Positions 19,822-29,530 are shown, numbered from the stretch's first letter. The stretch: 64,000 nucleotides of DNA from Escherichia coli (GCF_036503815.1 NZ_AP027764.1:4154001-4218000), one strand, 5' to 3'. A program made the numbers and translations. Notes: a model not told the origin generated them from the letters alone.

Positions 19822-20510
19822 TACAGTCCCCTCAGGCTATATCCCATGCCGCGATGAGTATTAATCGGGGAAAGATCGGGGTTAATGGCGCGCAGCTTGG
19901 CACGCAGCGTTTTAATGTGGGTATCGACGGTGCGATCGTAGGTGTCCTGCGCATCTTCCCATACGCTATCCATCAGTTGCTGGCGGGACCAGACGCGGCC
20001 CGGTGACTTGAGTAACGTCTTCAACAATAAAAACTCATACCGAGTCAGCGCTAATGGCGTGTCAAACCAGCTGATCTGCGCCGCGGGTTCATTCAATTCA
20101 AAATGTCCAATACGGATGACGGGAGACGGCGTCGAGAACTTCTTCACCCGACGCAGTAAGGTGCGCACCCTGGCGCACACTTCGCGGGGTGAAAACGGTT
20201 TAGCCACGTAGTCGTCAGCACCAATTTCCAGCCCAAGCAGGCGATCGACCTCTTCACTTCGGGCCGTCAGGAACAGTACAGGTAACGCCGGATGGAGCGC
20301 CAGTAACTGGCGGCACAATTCAAAGCCGCTGATATCAGGCAAACCAACATCGAGAATCATGACATCGGGAACCTGCTGGCGAGCTTTATCCAGCACCGGC
20401 AAGCCTCGCTCAAAGACCTCGACGGCAAAACCTTCCTGTTGCAACATGTAGACTAGCGTGTCGGCTATCCCTTGCTCATCTTCCACTAACCAGACCGTTT
20501 CCCGTTGCAT
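19821..20510 (-). CDS. creB: Response regulator CreB
   Basis: OmpR-type regulator of the Cre regulon, 229 residues. Receiver with D54 in MILDVGLPD and the conserved Lys in DDYVAKPFSPRE; winged-helix DNA-binding domain in the C-terminal 100 residues. It lies 12 bp after creA and overlaps creC by one base, so creABC are one transcription unit. Confidence 0.98.
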   Translation of the reverse strand: MQRETVWLVEDEQGIADTLVYMLQQEGFAVEVFERGLPVLDKARQQVPDVMILDVGLPDISGFELCRQLLALHPALPVLFLTARSEEVDRLLGLEIGADDYVAKPFSPREVCARVRTLLRRVKKFSTPSPVIRIGHFELNEPAAQISWFDTPLALTRYEFLLLKTLLKSPGRVWSRQQLMDSVWEDAQDTYDRTVDTHIKTLRAKLRAINPDLSPINTHRGMGYSLRGL

Positions 20511-20522
20511 AAATCGCCTCTG

Positions 20523-20996
20523 TTATTGCCGCCACGGCATGACAGGAACCGCGCTAATCGCGTTTTTCGGCGAACCTTCTACGACTTTGTCGGAGTAAGC
20601 CAGATAAGCGAGCGCGTTGCGTTTGGCGTCATAAAAGCGCACGACCTGTAACGACTTAAAGACCAACGACGTGCGTTTTTTGAATACTACCTCGCCCTGA
20701 GCTTTGCCGTTTTTAATGCGATCTGACAGTTCAATCGGCCCGACTTGCTGACAAGAAATAGCCGCATCGGAAGTATCTTCCGCCAGGCCCAATCCCCCTT
20801 TAATACCGCCGGTTTTCGCCCGGCTCACATAGCAGGTGACATTTTTCACATCGGGATCGTCAAAGGCTTCCACAACAATTTTGTGATCAGGGCCGATCAT
20901 TTTAAATACAGTGTCGACCGAACCAATCTCTTCTGCATGAGCCAACGGCCCCAGCATTATCAGGCTTAAAGACAGAATCAAATGCTTGTATTTCAT
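20523..20996 (-). CDS. creA: CreA, exported protein of unknown role
   Basis: 157 residues with a signal peptide ([18 protein letters not shown] cleavage region near 22). The mature domain is the CreA family (DUF1093-like in older notes), with two cysteines. First gene of the creABCD cluster; its connection to CreBC signalling is unclear. About 210 bp separate it from the divergent rob, holding both promoters. Confidence 0.95.
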
Positions 20997-21206
20997 ATTG
21001 TTACCATTTTTATCTATTACATGAGCAATTAGTTCACCACGATAAATAACATATTGATTAAGAACAAAATCTCAATACTTTTATTTCCGTCAAGCCCTAA
21101 AACATACGCTACTAAGAAAAAAACACTGAATGCTAAAACAGCAAAAAATGCTATTATCCAATTACCTGATGTCAGGTGCTCGTTGTTGAAAGGATGAGGA
21201 TATTTT

Positions 21207-22076
21207 ATGGATCAGGCCGGCATTATTCGCGACCTTTTAATCTGGCTGGAAGGTCATCTGGATCAGCCCCTGTCGCTCGACAATGTAGCGGCGAAAGCAG
21301 GTTATTCCAAGTGGCACTTACAGAGAATGTTTAAAGATGTCACTGGTCATGCTATTGGCGCGTATATTCGTGCTCGTCGTTTGTCGAAATCGGCGGTCGC
21401 ACTACGCCTGACTGCGCGTCCAATTCTGGATATCGCGCTGCAATACCGCTTCGACTCTCAACAGACATTTACTCGCGCATTCAAGAAGCAGTTTGCCCAA
21501 ACTCCTGCTCTTTACCGCCGTTCTCCTGAATGGAGCGCCTTTGGTATTCGCCCGCCGCTGCGTCTGGGTGAATTCACCATGCCAGAGCACAAATTTGTCA
21601 CCCTGGAAGATACGCCGCTGATTGGTGTTACCCAGAGTTACTCCTGTTCGCTGGAACAAATCTCTGATTTCCGCCATGAAATGCGTTATCAGTTCTGGCA
21701 CGATTTTCTTGGCAACGCGCCGACCATTCCGCCTGTTCTCTACGGCCTGAATGAAACGCGTCCGAGCCAGGATAAAGACGACGAGCAAGAGGTGTTCTAT
21801 ACCACCGCATTAGCCCAGGATCAGGCAGATGGCTATGTATTGACCGGGCATCCTGTGATGCTGCAAGGCGGTGAATATGTGATGTTTACCTATGAAGGTC
21901 TGGGAACAGGCGTGCAGGAGTTTATCCTGACGGTATACGGAACGTGCATGCCAATGCTTAACCTGACGCGCCGTAAAGGTCAGGATATTGAGCGATACTA
22001 CCCGGCAGAAGATGCCAAAGCGGGAGATCGCCCAATTAATCTGCGCTGTGAACTGCTGATTCCGATCCGTCGTTAA
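21207..22076 (+). CDS. rob: Right-origin-binding transcription activator Rob
   Basis: AraC/XylS-family activator of the mar/sox/rob regulon (efflux, stress, organic solvent tolerance), first found by binding to oriC. 289 residues. The paired helix-turn-helix DNA-binding domain is N-terminal (about 8-105, LSLDNVAAKAGYSKWHLQRM), unlike most AraC proteins. The C-terminal GyrI-like domain (about 120-289) binds ligands and holds Rob in inactive foci. Its stop overlaps the convergent gpmB stop. Confidence 0.98.
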   Translation: MDQAGIIRDLLIWLEGHLDQPLSLDNVAAKAGYSKWHLQRMFKDVTGHAIGAYIRARRLSKSAVALRLTARPILDIALQYRFDSQQTFTRAFKKQFAQTPALYRRSPEWSAFGIRPPLRLGEFTMPEHKFVTLEDTPLIGVTQSYSCSLEQISDFRHEMRYQFWHDFLGNAPTIPPVLYGLNETRPSQDKDDEQEVFYTTALAQDQADGYVLTGHPVMLQGGEYVMFTYEGLGTGVQEFILTVYGTCMPMLNLTRRKGQDIERYYPAEDAKAGDRPINLRCELLIPIRR

Positions 22077-22720
22077 CGCTGCAGCTCATCTAATGCAGGG
22101 GCGTCCAGATGCGAGATGTCCCCTGCGGTTTCAACCACCCAGCCAGACGCCAGCCACAAGCTTTCCTGATAATCCACGCGCGAAATAGAACAGTTACGCA
22201 GACGTAAGCGACGCTCTGCCCATGCTGGTAATCCGAGAATCGTACTCACCAGGCATCCCAGTGCAATACCGTGGCTCACCAGCAGCGGTCGGCTTCCCTG
22301 CGGTAATTCCCGACAAGATTCCAGTGCCGCATTGACACGATCGCTGAGCTCCTGCATAGACTCGCCTTCAGGAATACGTCCGTCGACAGTGCCATTGACC
22401 AGCTGGCGACGCCAGTTTTCTTCTTCTTCGGTGAGTGAATCGATATTTCTTGTTTCCAGTACACCCATATTTAATTCACGCAGGCGAGAATCAAAGATGA
22501 TGTCACAGCCGCAGGCCTGGGCGATGATTTCCGCCGTGCGGCGGGTGCGCCCTAAATCGCTACTGATGATATGCGTAATGCCAAGCTCTTTGGCACGGGT
22601 CGCCACCTGCATCGCCTGTTGCTCACCTTTGGCAGTCAGCGGGCTGTCAGACTGGCCCTGAATACGTCGCTCGGCGTTCCACTGCGTTTCACCGTGGCGG
22701 ACTAGGTATACCTGTAACAT
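22073..22720 (-). CDS. gpmB: GpmB, histidine phosphatase superfamily protein
   Basis: 215 residues of the phosphoglycerate-mutase-like superfamily. The catalytic motif VRHGETQWN places the phosphorylated His at residue 9, and a second His is in LVSHGIALG near 150. It was named as a cofactor-dependent phosphoglycerate mutase, but this family branch more often acts as a phosphatase, so the true substrate is uncertain. Its stop overlaps that of rob by four bases. Confidence 0.93.
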   Translation of the reverse strand: MLQVYLVRHGETQWNAERRIQGQSDSPLTAKGEQQAMQVATRAKELGITHIISSDLGRTRRTAEIIAQACGCDIIFDSRLRELNMGVLETRNIDSLTEEEENWRRQLVNGTVDGRIPEGESMQELSDRVNAALESCRELPQGSRPLLVSHGIALGCLVSTILGLPAWAERRLRLRNCSISRVDYQESLWLASGWVVETAGDISHLDAPALDELQR

Positions 22721-22771
22721 GCTTTTTTTCCGTATACTGCTGTAACGTTAATTTTCTGAGTAATGCTGATT

Positions 22772-23287
22772 ATGCACCAAGTTGTCTGTGCGACCACCAA
22801 TCCCGCTAAAATTCAGGCCATTCTGCAGGCATTTCACGAGATCTTCGGCGAAGGATCCTGCCATATTGCATCCGTTGCCGTCGAGAGCGGTGTACCGGAA
22901 CAGCCCTTTGGTAGTGAGGAAACGCGCGCTGGCGCACGAAATCGGGTAGCAAATGCTCGCTGTTTACATCCAGAGGCTGATTTTTGGGTGGCGATTGAAG
23001 CAGGGATTGATGGTGACAGCACCTTCAGTTGGGTGGTGATTGAAAACGCCAGCCAGCGTGGCGAAGCGCGTTCGGCAACTTTGCCGTTGCCTGAGGTGAT
23101 TCTGGAGAAAGTGCGTCAAGGCGAGGCGCTCGGCCCTGTGATGTCGCGTTATACCGGCATTGATGAAATTGGCCGTAAAGAAGGTGCAATCGGCGTATTT
23201 ACCGCCGGGAAGCTCACTCGCGCCAGCGTCTATCACCAGGCGGTGATCCTGGCGCTGAGTCCGTTTCATAATGCCGTGTATCAGTGA
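22772..23287 (+). CDS. yjjX: YjjX, inosine/xanthosine triphosphatase
   Basis: House-cleaning NTPase that removes oxidised or deaminated purine nucleotides (ITP, XTP), NTPase/Maf-like fold. 171 residues from the ATG giving [16 protein letters not shown]; an in-frame upstream ATG three codons earlier is possible but less like the family. Substrate-binding motifs TTNPAK near the N-terminus and [13 protein letters not shown] near 135 are present. The end overlaps the convergent trpR stop by 7 bp. Confidence 0.93.
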
Positions 23288-23607
23288 TCTTTCAGCAACA
23301 CCTCTTCCAGCCACTGGCGCAGCTCGACAGGCGCGGCTTTCAGACTGTTAGATCCACGCGTAATCGTCGCGATGCCAGCGCCGAGTTCATTTTTCAACTC
23401 ACGCTGGCTCATTTCGCCGCGCAACAGCTCTTCGACAATACGCACGCGAGTCCCCAACGCTTCGCGCTCATCTGGCGTCAGCATCAGGTTTAACAACGGT
23501 AAATGGAGATCGTTTTGGTAGGCATTCTTAAGCAGGTCGACAAAACGTAACCACTCCTGGTGACGCTGTTCTGCCATCGCTGCTGAATAGGGTGATTGTT
23601 GGGCCAT
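23281..23607 (-). CDS. trpR: Trp operon repressor
   Basis: 108-residue dimeric repressor. With bound tryptophan it binds operators in trp, aroH, mtr, aroL and its own promoter. The helix-turn-helix is in the region [20 protein letters not shown] (about 66-85). Its own operator is centred about 55 bp upstream of the start. Confidence 0.99.
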
Positions 23608-23627
23608 AATATGTCGCCATTGTTAGC

Positions 23628-23650
23628 GGGGGAAGCAAAATGCCTCCCCC
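23628..23650 (-). promoter_or_regulatory. Stem-loop in the slt-trpR gap
   Basis: GGGGGAGGCA and the complementary TGCTTCCCCC form a strong stem between slt and trpR on the transcribed strand. Without a T-run it could still be the end of the slt message or part of the trpR leader. Confidence 0.45.
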
Positions 23651-23654
23651 GGTT

Positions 23655-23672
23655 GTACTCGCTAAAGAGTAC
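23655..23672 (-). promoter_or_regulatory. TrpR operator (autoregulation)
   Basis: GTACTCTTTAGCGAGTAC, an imperfect palindrome with GTACT/AGTAC-like arms, matches the known trpR operator. It lies between slt and trpR, over the expected -10 region of the trpR promoter. Confidence 0.88.
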
Positions 23673-23696
23673 GATAGCATATCATAAACGTGCGGA

Positions 23697-25634
23697 TCAG
23701 TAACGACGTCCCCATTCCGTGGCGCTCATCAATGTCGGTTTATCCCCCATGAAATAGCGGTAGTAAGCGTCATAAGCCAGCACGTTCTTCACATAACCGC
23801 GCGTCTCGGAGAACGGAATACTCTCGACAAATGCCACTGCGTCGATACGACCAGCGCTGTTGCCGAGCCAGGTGCGCACTCGTCCAGGTCCGGCGTTATA
23901 AGCTGCTGAGGCGAAAATACGGTTATTGCCAAACTGCTGATAAACATATTGCAGGTAACTGGTGCCGATGTTGATGTTCGTTTCCGGATCCAGCAATTGC
24001 CCAGGGCTGCTGTAGCCAGGAATAGAGAACATCTTCACCGTATGGGTCGCCGTACCAGGCATAATCTGCATCAGCCCGCTGGCCCCTACCGGTGACTTCA
24101 CTTTCGGATTCCAGGCGCTCTCCTGACGGGCAATCGCCATCGCATAGCTTTGCGGGATCTCCTTACCGCTGGTGTAACGTTTGAAAAAATCGTTGTAGGC
24201 CAGCGGGAATCGTTCTTCCAGATGATCCCACAACTTCCCGGCGATCGTCGCCTGAACGCTGAGATCCCACCATTGGTTGTTGAAAGCATACCGTGCCAGC
24301 TGTGCCTGCTCTGTTTTTGACTTGCTCTTCACCAGATTGGCCCACTCGCTACGCGCGGTGTTATCGAGATTCCAGTACATCAACTCGCGCACGCGCGCCA
24401 TCTCCGGCCCCTGAGTCAGGGCGCTGTCAACATTCTGCGGCGCTTTATCAATCTTCAGCTCATACTCTTCGCCGATGCGCTGTGCAGCAACCATCGGGTA
24501 GAAACCACGCTGTTGCATGAGTTGATGCAGAATCTCTTTCGCTTCAGCTTCACGTCCGCGTTCCAGCAATAAATCGGCCTGCCAGTAACGCCATTCATCT
24601 TTCTCTTTCGCTTCCATCGGCAAACGCGCCAGCCAGGTATTCAGGCCACGCCGATCGCCAGTGCCAAGCGCCATCCGTACTCGGCGTTCAATCAACGAGG
24701 TGGATTGCGAGCGCATAATGGCGTCATCGCGCCATTTCGCCTGCTCGTCGGTGACATCGTTGCCCATCAAACGCCAGGCGACGATATCGCGCAGTTCCTG
24801 AATCTGATCTTCATTAAGCTGCTGTGCCTGAGCAAGCGATGGAATCATCAGCCGTGCATTTTCAGCATCCTGCCGCGCCACGCTGGCAAACGCCACCGCC
24901 GCCATTTGACGGGTAAAATCGGTCGCACCGGTTGTACGCGCGAAGGTCAGTACCGTATTAGGGTTGTTCGCCAGAGAAATAATCGCCGAGGCGATAGTCT
25001 GGTAATCAGCAGGCATCTGCCCTGCCAGCACTGTCACCAGGCCTGTGTTACCCGCTTTCATCGCCAGACGGATACGCTCCAGATACGCCAGCGGATCTTG
25101 TTTGCCTGACGCACGCCAGACGCTAAATAACTTGTCACAGGCGTTAGGCTGGCTCTTGCCGGTTAGCCACAGCTCTTTCGCCCCTTGCCAGGCTTCTTCA
25201 CTCTGCCCGGTGTTCCATTTCGCATAGTAGTAATTACATTGCGCTTCGGTAGTTCCGGGCTTTTCCGGGCTAAAGGCTAACAAGCCACGCCAGTCTTCAC
25301 GCCGCGCCAGTTCATTGACGAAACGAGATTGCAGCGTGCGAGCGGGAGGAAGCGTGGGGTTAGCGCGAACAAAGTTAGTGACCGTCACCGCAGGTTGATT
25401 CATCAGATCATCGGTGATCTGGCGGTATTCCAGATAGGGATAAAGTGGATAATCCTTCAGTCCAGGCATCATTTGTTCGACCACATCCATTTGTCGATTA
25501 TCCCAGGCCTGCTTAATTTGCGCGTAACGGCTACGCTGCTCATCCAGTGAGTCGGCTCGCGCCACGCTGCTGACCGTCAGCAGACAGACACCGACAGCCA
25601 ACAGCCGCCAGGTAACGTGTTTGGCTTTTTCCAC
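23697..25634 (-). CDS. slt: Soluble lytic murein transglycosylase Slt70
   Basis: Periplasmic enzyme that cleaves glycan strands of peptidoglycan with formation of 1,6-anhydro-muropeptides. 645 residues with a signal peptide (cleavage near VARA, residue 27). A long alpha-superhelical domain forms the ring, and the C-terminal catalytic SLT domain has the Glu in AIARQESAWNPK and the motifs GLMQIMPGTA and AAYNAGPGRV. It lies upstream of trpR on the same strand. Confidence 0.98.
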   Translation of the reverse strand: MEKAKHVTWRLLAVGVCLLTVSSVARADSLDEQRSRYAQIKQAWDNRQMDVVEQMMPGLKDYPLYPYLEYRQITDDLMNQPAVTVTNFVRANPTLPPARTLQSRFVNELARREDWRGLLAFSPEKPGTTEAQCNYYYAKWNTGQSEEAWQGAKELWLTGKSQPNACDKLFSVWRASGKQDPLAYLERIRLAMKAGNTGLVTVLAGQMPADYQTIASAIISLANNPNTVLTFARTTGATDFTRQMAAVAFASVARQDAENARLMIPSLAQAQQLNEDQIQELRDIVAWRLMGNDVTDEQAKWRDDAIMRSQSTSLIERRVRMALGTGDRRGLNTWLARLPMEAKEKDEWRYWQADLLLERGREAEAKEILHQLMQQRGFYPMVAAQRIGEEYELKIDKAPQNVDSALTQGPEMARVRELMYWNLDNTARSEWANLVKSKSKTEQAQLARYAFNNQWWDLSVQATIAGKLWDHLEERFPLAYNDFFKRYTSGKEIPQSYAMAIARQESAWNPKVKSPVGASGLMQIMPGTATHTVKMFSIPGYSSPGQLLDPETNINIGTSYLQYVYQQFGNNRIFASAAYNAGPGRVRTWLGNSAGRIDAVAFVESIPFSETRGYVKNVLAYDAYYRYFMGDKPTLMSATEWGRRY

Positions 25635-25844
25635 AAGCGCATCCTCTAAGTGTCAATACATCAATGCAGCGTCATGCCGCGTAATAGATTTATGCTAACC
25701 AGTCATTGCCGTTTACGCCACGTTACGGACACTTTTTTACTTTTACTGCGAGGGTGATCGACCGGCTGGGATTAGATAAGGAAACAGGCTACACTTCGCC
25801 TTTGAAAACTCATCATCACGATAAACATAGAGGCGAAGTCCAAC

Positions 25845-27512
25845 GTGGCTCAATTCGTTTATACCATGCATCGTGTCGGCAAAGTTGTTCCGCCGAAACG
25901 TCATATTTTGAAAAACATCTCTCTGAGTTTCTTCCCTGGGGCAAAAATTGGTGTCCTGGGTCTGAACGGCGCGGGTAAGTCTACCCTGCTGCGCATTATG
26001 GCGGGCATTGATAAAGACATCGAAGGTGAAGCGCGTCCGCAGCCAGACATCAAGATTGGTTACCTGCCACAGGAACCTCAGCTGAACCCGGAACACACCG
26101 TGCGTGAGTCCATTGAAGAAGCGGTTTCTGAAGTGGTTAACGCTCTGAAACGTCTGGATGAAGTCTATGCGCTGTACGCCGATCCGGATGCCGATTTTGA
26201 CAAGCTGGCCGCTGAACAAGGCCGTCTGGAAGAGATCATTCAGGCTCACGACGGTCACAACCTGAACGTTCAGCTGGAGCGTGCGGCGGATGCGCTGCGT
26301 CTGCCGGACTGGGACGCGAAAATCGCTAACCTCTCCGGTGGTGAGCGTCGTCGCGTGGCGTTGTGCCGCCTGCTGCTGGAAAAACCAGACATGCTGCTGC
26401 TCGACGAACCGACCAACCACCTGGATGCCGAATCCGTAGCGTGGCTGGAACGCTTCCTGCACGACTTCGAGGGCACCGTGGTGGCGATTACCCACGACCG
26501 TTACTTCCTCGATAACGTTGCAGGCTGGATCCTCGAACTTGACCGCGGTGAAGGTATTCCGTGGGAAGGTAACTACTCCTCCTGGCTGGAGCAGAAAGAT
26601 CAGCGTCTGGCGCAGGAAGCTTCACAAGAAGCAGCGCGTCGTAAGTCGATCGAGAAAGAGCTGGAGTGGGTACGTCAGGGAACTAAAGGCCGTCAGTCGA
26701 AAGGTAAAGCACGTCTGGCGCGCTTTGAAGAGCTGAACAGCACCGAATATCAGAAACGTAACGAAACCAACGAACTGTTTATTCCACCTGGACCGCGTCT
26801 GGGCGATAAAGTGCTGGAAGTCAGCAACCTGCGTAAATCTTACGGCGATCGTCTGCTGATTGATGATCTGAGCTTCTCGATCCCTAAAGGGGCGATCGTC
26901 GGGATCATCGGTCCGAACGGCGCGGGTAAATCAACCCTGTTCCGTATGATCTCTGGTCAGGAACAGCCAGACAGCGGCACCATCACTTTAGGTGAAACGG
27001 TGAAACTGGCATCTGTCGATCAGTTCCGTGACTCAATGGATAACAGCAAAACCGTTTGGGAAGAAGTTTCCGGCGGGCTGGATATCATGAAGATCGGTAA
27101 CACCGAGATGCCAAGCCGCGCCTACGTTGGCCGCTTTAACTTTAAAGGGGTTGATCAGGGTAAACGCGTTGGCGAACTCTCCGGTGGTGAGCGTGGTCGT
27201 CTGCATCTGGCGAAACTGCTGCAGGTTGGCGGCAACATGCTGCTGCTCGATGAACCGACCAACGACCTGGATATCGAAACCCTGCGTGCGCTGGAAAACG
27301 CCCTGCTGGAGTTCCCGGGCTGCGCGATGGTTATCTCGCACGACCGTTGGTTCCTCGACCGTATCGCCACACACATTCTGGATTACCAGGATGAAGGTAA
27401 AGTTGAGTTCTTTGAAGGTAACTTTACCGAGTACGAAGAGTACAAGAAACGCACGCTGGGCGCAGACGCGCTGGAGCCGAAGCGTATCAAGTACAAGCGT
27501 ATTGCGAAGTAA
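25845..27512 (+). CDS. ettA: Energy-dependent translational throttle protein EttA
   Basis: ABC-F ATPase that binds the ribosomal E site and gates the first elongation step according to the ATP/ADP ratio. 555 residues from a GTG at 25845 (MAQFVYTMHR). Two ABC domains: Walker A LNGAGKST near 40 and PNGAGKST near 357, signature LSGGERRR near 165 and LSGGERGR near 447, and DEPTN boxes in both. The 'arm' insertion lies in the first domain (about 95-140). Formerly yjjK. Confidence 0.98.
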   Translation: MAQFVYTMHRVGKVVPPKRHILKNISLSFFPGAKIGVLGLNGAGKSTLLRIMAGIDKDIEGEARPQPDIKIGYLPQEPQLNPEHTVRESIEEAVSEVVNALKRLDEVYALYADPDADFDKLAAEQGRLEEIIQAHDGHNLNVQLERAADALRLPDWDAKIANLSGGERRRVALCRLLLEKPDMLLLDEPTNHLDAESVAWLERFLHDFEGTVVAITHDRYFLDNVAGWILELDRGEGIPWEGNYSSWLEQKDQRLAQEASQEAARRKSIEKELEWVRQGTKGRQSKGKARLARFEELNSTEYQKRNETNELFIPPGPRLGDKVLEVSNLRKSYGDRLLIDDLSFSIPKGAIVGIIGPNGAGKSTLFRMISGQEQPDSGTITLGETVKLASVDQFRDSMDNSKTVWEEVSGGLDIMKIGNTEMPSRAYVGRFNFKGVDQGKRVGELSGGERGRLHLAKLLQVGGNMLLLDEPTNDLDIETLRALENALLEFPGCAMVISHDRWFLDRIATHILDYQDEGKVEFFEGNFTEYEEYKKRTLGADALEPKRIKYKRIAK

Positions 27513-27518
27513 TGCGTA

Positions 27519-27558
27519 AAATGCCGGATGCGGCGCGCCAGCATCGCATCCGGTAATA
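27519..27558. repeat. REP element after ettA
   Basis: ATGCCGGATGCGGCGCGCCAGC and GCATCGCATCCGGTAA form the typical REP palindrome with a GCGCC centre, just after the ettA stop. Confidence 0.8.
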
Positions 27559-27567
27559 GTTAAATGA

Positions 27568-27852
27568 TTAATGGGAGGCAAGTTCCCGGAAAAAGGCAGG
27601 ATTTTCTTTAATTGTGGCAAGTACTTTTGCAGCCAATCCCGTAGGATTTCTTCGCTTCGATTCCCAGCTTTTAATGGTATCCACACTGGTTCCCAGAGCT
27701 TTTGCCATCTCACTTTGCGAAACGTTGAGTTGCTCACGAATAGCTTTAACATCCGCAATTTCGTAGCGGGTCACCCGTGCAGGTTCTTTTAAACCTTGTT
27801 TAATCTCGACAGCCTCTTCCAGAGAGGTTTTCAACTCATCAAAAAAACTCAT
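27568..27852 (-). CDS. NadS-like helix-turn-helix antitoxin
   Basis: 94 residues from the ATG giving MSFFDELKTSLEEAV. The C-terminal half is an Xre-type helix-turn-helix (VSQSEMAKALGTSVDTIKSW, about 43-62) followed by RNPTGLAAKVL, as in HigA/MqsA-type antitoxins and proteins named NadS. The start lies one base after the stop of the toxin-like gene upstream, so the two are translated together in the toxin-first order of higBA. It is inferred to neutralise the toxin and repress the operon. It is absent between ettA and nadR in K-12 as I recall. Confidence 0.8.
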   Translation of the reverse strand: MSFFDELKTSLEEAVEIKQGLKEPARVTRYEIADVKAIREQLNVSQSEMAKALGTSVDTIKSWESKRRNPTGLAAKVLATIKENPAFFRELASH

Positions 27853-27853
27853 T

Positions 27854-28186
27854 TTATACCTCACCTTTGAGCAGTTTCGTCAACTTCTTTAGTTGAGCTT
27901 TTTCCGTATCTGTCAGACTGTCTTTGGCATTCTTCGGATAGGCCATAATCAAATAAATAATCTCTTCCGTCGCCAGAAAGTAAATTATTCTGACACTACC
28001 ACTTTTTCCCTGTGAACCCGCAGCCATTCGGACTTTACGCAATCCACCAGTCTGCTGAATGAGATCACCTTTATCGGGAGTTCCGATGAGTTCTTTTTGC
28101 AATTCCTTTAATTCATCATCGGTTGCAATCTGCTTGATCTGACGCGTAAACATTGGCGTCTCTATAAATATTATCGCCTTGCCCAT
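27854..28186 (-). CDS. RelE/HigB-like toxin
   Basis: 110 residues from the ATG giving MGKAIIFIETPMFTRQI, chosen because GGAGGGG sits at good spacing before it; longer upstream starts lack such a site. The pattern of the RelE/HigB (DUF1044-type) fold is visible: ELKELQKELIGTPDKGDLI, then GGLRKVRMAAGSQGKSGSVRIIYF and a C-terminal LIMAYPKNAKDSLT. Family toxins cleave mRNA on the ribosome, and the K/R-rich strands carry the active residues. Upstream is a pair of GTAC-N3-GTAC palindromes, likely autoregulatory. Confidence 0.8.
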   Translation of the reverse strand: MGKAIIFIETPMFTRQIKQIATDDELKELQKELIGTPDKGDLIQQTGGLRKVRMAAGSQGKSGSVRIIYFLATEEIIYLIMAYPKNAKDSLTDTEKAQLKKLTKLLKGEV

Positions 28187-28202
28187 TACCCCTCCCTGGC
28201 AG

Positions 28203-28235
28203 GTACATTGTACACCAAAATGGAGTACTAAGTAC
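28203..28235 (-). promoter_or_regulatory. Candidate operator of the toxin-antitoxin operon
   Basis: Two GTAC-N3-GTAC palindromes (28203-28213 and 28225-28235) lie 22 bp centre to centre, two helical turns, ending 17 bp upstream of the toxin start. A TACAAT hexamer that could be the -10 lies within the proximal copy. The pattern suggests cooperative binding by the helix-turn-helix antitoxin (inference). Confidence 0.55.
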
Positions 28236-28277
28236 ACTTTTGAATCAGTAATATCACTCAACATCTTATAAAGATGA

Positions 28278-29510
28278 TTATCCCTGCTCCCCCATCATCT
28301 CCCGCACCAGCTCCACACAGCGCAGGAAACGGCTGTCGTAATCGTCCTCTTCAACCCGCACAAATTCGATATTGTTCTCTTCCAGCATCTCCACCAGCAA
28401 GTTCTGGAACTCTTTACGATCCACCGAACTGCCGAGGCTGCGTAAACCATCCGCCACCCACGGCGTGTTGTTCTCCAGCAGAATCACCAGATCAAAACGG
28501 TATTCATCGATCATCGCCTGTACGAACGGATGCTCGCGCCCTTCGTACTTTTTGCAGAACGCCTGAGTTGTCACAAAATCGGTGTCGATAAACGCCACTT
28601 TATTGGCATATTTTACTGCAAAATCAATATATTGAGCGTGTCCAAGTGCGATTTTATCGTAGTCGGAATACTGCAATGCAATCTCATCGCCGCCAAGATG
28701 CGAAAAGACATAATCGCGACCATATTCCCATGCACTGGTAGTGTTGAAGATATTGGCAAGTTTGTTTACCAGGGTGGATTTACCGCTCGATTCGCCGCCA
28801 AGGATCGCCACGGTGCGCACAAAGAACGGCTTCACTTCGGTAGGAATATATTCCCAGTAGCGGAACGGATTTTCGCGGATCTGCGCACCACTGATACTCA
28901 TAAAAGTACGTTTCGGATCGACCAACACCGTTTCGATCCCCAGATGTTCCATATACTGCGGCGCGTCGGCTTCTTCCGAGGTGTAGATCAGATCCGGCTG
29001 GATCCCTTTTTCAGCCATAAACTTTTTGATGCCGTTGCTCCACACATCCCAGCCATGCGGATACGGCTCCATGCCCTCTTCGTTGAAAGCATGAATGCGA
29101 ATATTTTTCTGATATTTAAAAGTTTGCAATAACCAGCGCAGACGATCCGGCACCGTTGGCTGCTGCGACATGGCGCTGTCTTCGAACAGTGCGCGGTCAC
29201 GGGTATCGTCAAAGCCCATAATGATATGCAGCTCGTCAACCTGACTACAGGCACGCTGGATAAGGTAGATATGTCCGGTATGCAGCGGGTAAAACTTACC
29301 GAATACAACACCAATAGTTTTCTTCTGCCGGGGAAATTCAAGTCCCAAATAACGGTGCAACGCCTCCAGCTTTTGCGCGCTGGGGCTTTTAATTTTGGCA
29401 TTCAGTAACTGGCTTAAATACCCTTTGGTCATACCGCTGGCATCAGCCACCTGCTGTAGCGTACAGCCCTGTTGCTTGATGGCAGTTTTCAGATAATCAA
29501 ATGACGACAT
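28278..29510 (-). CDS. nadR: NadR: NAD regulator, NMN adenylyltransferase and ribosylnicotinamide kinase
   Basis: Three-domain protein, 410 residues from the ATG giving MSSFDYLKTAI. N-terminal helix-turn-helix (LQQVADASGMTKGYLSQLL) represses nadA, nadB and pncB when NAD is ample; the middle NMN adenylyltransferase carries GVVFGKFYPLHTGH near residue 70; the C-terminal kinase has the P-loop GGESSGKST near 237. It lies 20 bp after radA on the same strand, the third gene of serB-radA-nadR. Confidence 0.98.
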   Translation of the reverse strand: MSSFDYLKTAIKQQGCTLQQVADASGMTKGYLSQLLNAKIKSPSAQKLEALHRYLGLEFPRQKKTIGVVFGKFYPLHTGHIYLIQRACSQVDELHIIMGFDDTRDRALFEDSAMSQQPTVPDRLRWLLQTFKYQKNIRIHAFNEEGMEPYPHGWDVWSNGIKKFMAEKGIQPDLIYTSEEADAPQYMEHLGIETVLVDPKRTFMSISGAQIRENPFRYWEYIPTEVKPFFVRTVAILGGESSGKSTLVNKLANIFNTTSAWEYGRDYVFSHLGGDEIALQYSDYDKIALGHAQYIDFAVKYANKVAFIDTDFVTTQAFCKKYEGREHPFVQAMIDEYRFDLVILLENNTPWVADGLRSLGSSVDRKEFQNLLVEMLEENNIEFVRVEEDDYDSRFLRCVELVREMMGEQG

Positions 29511-29530
29511 ATCTCCCTCCGTATCTCTCA

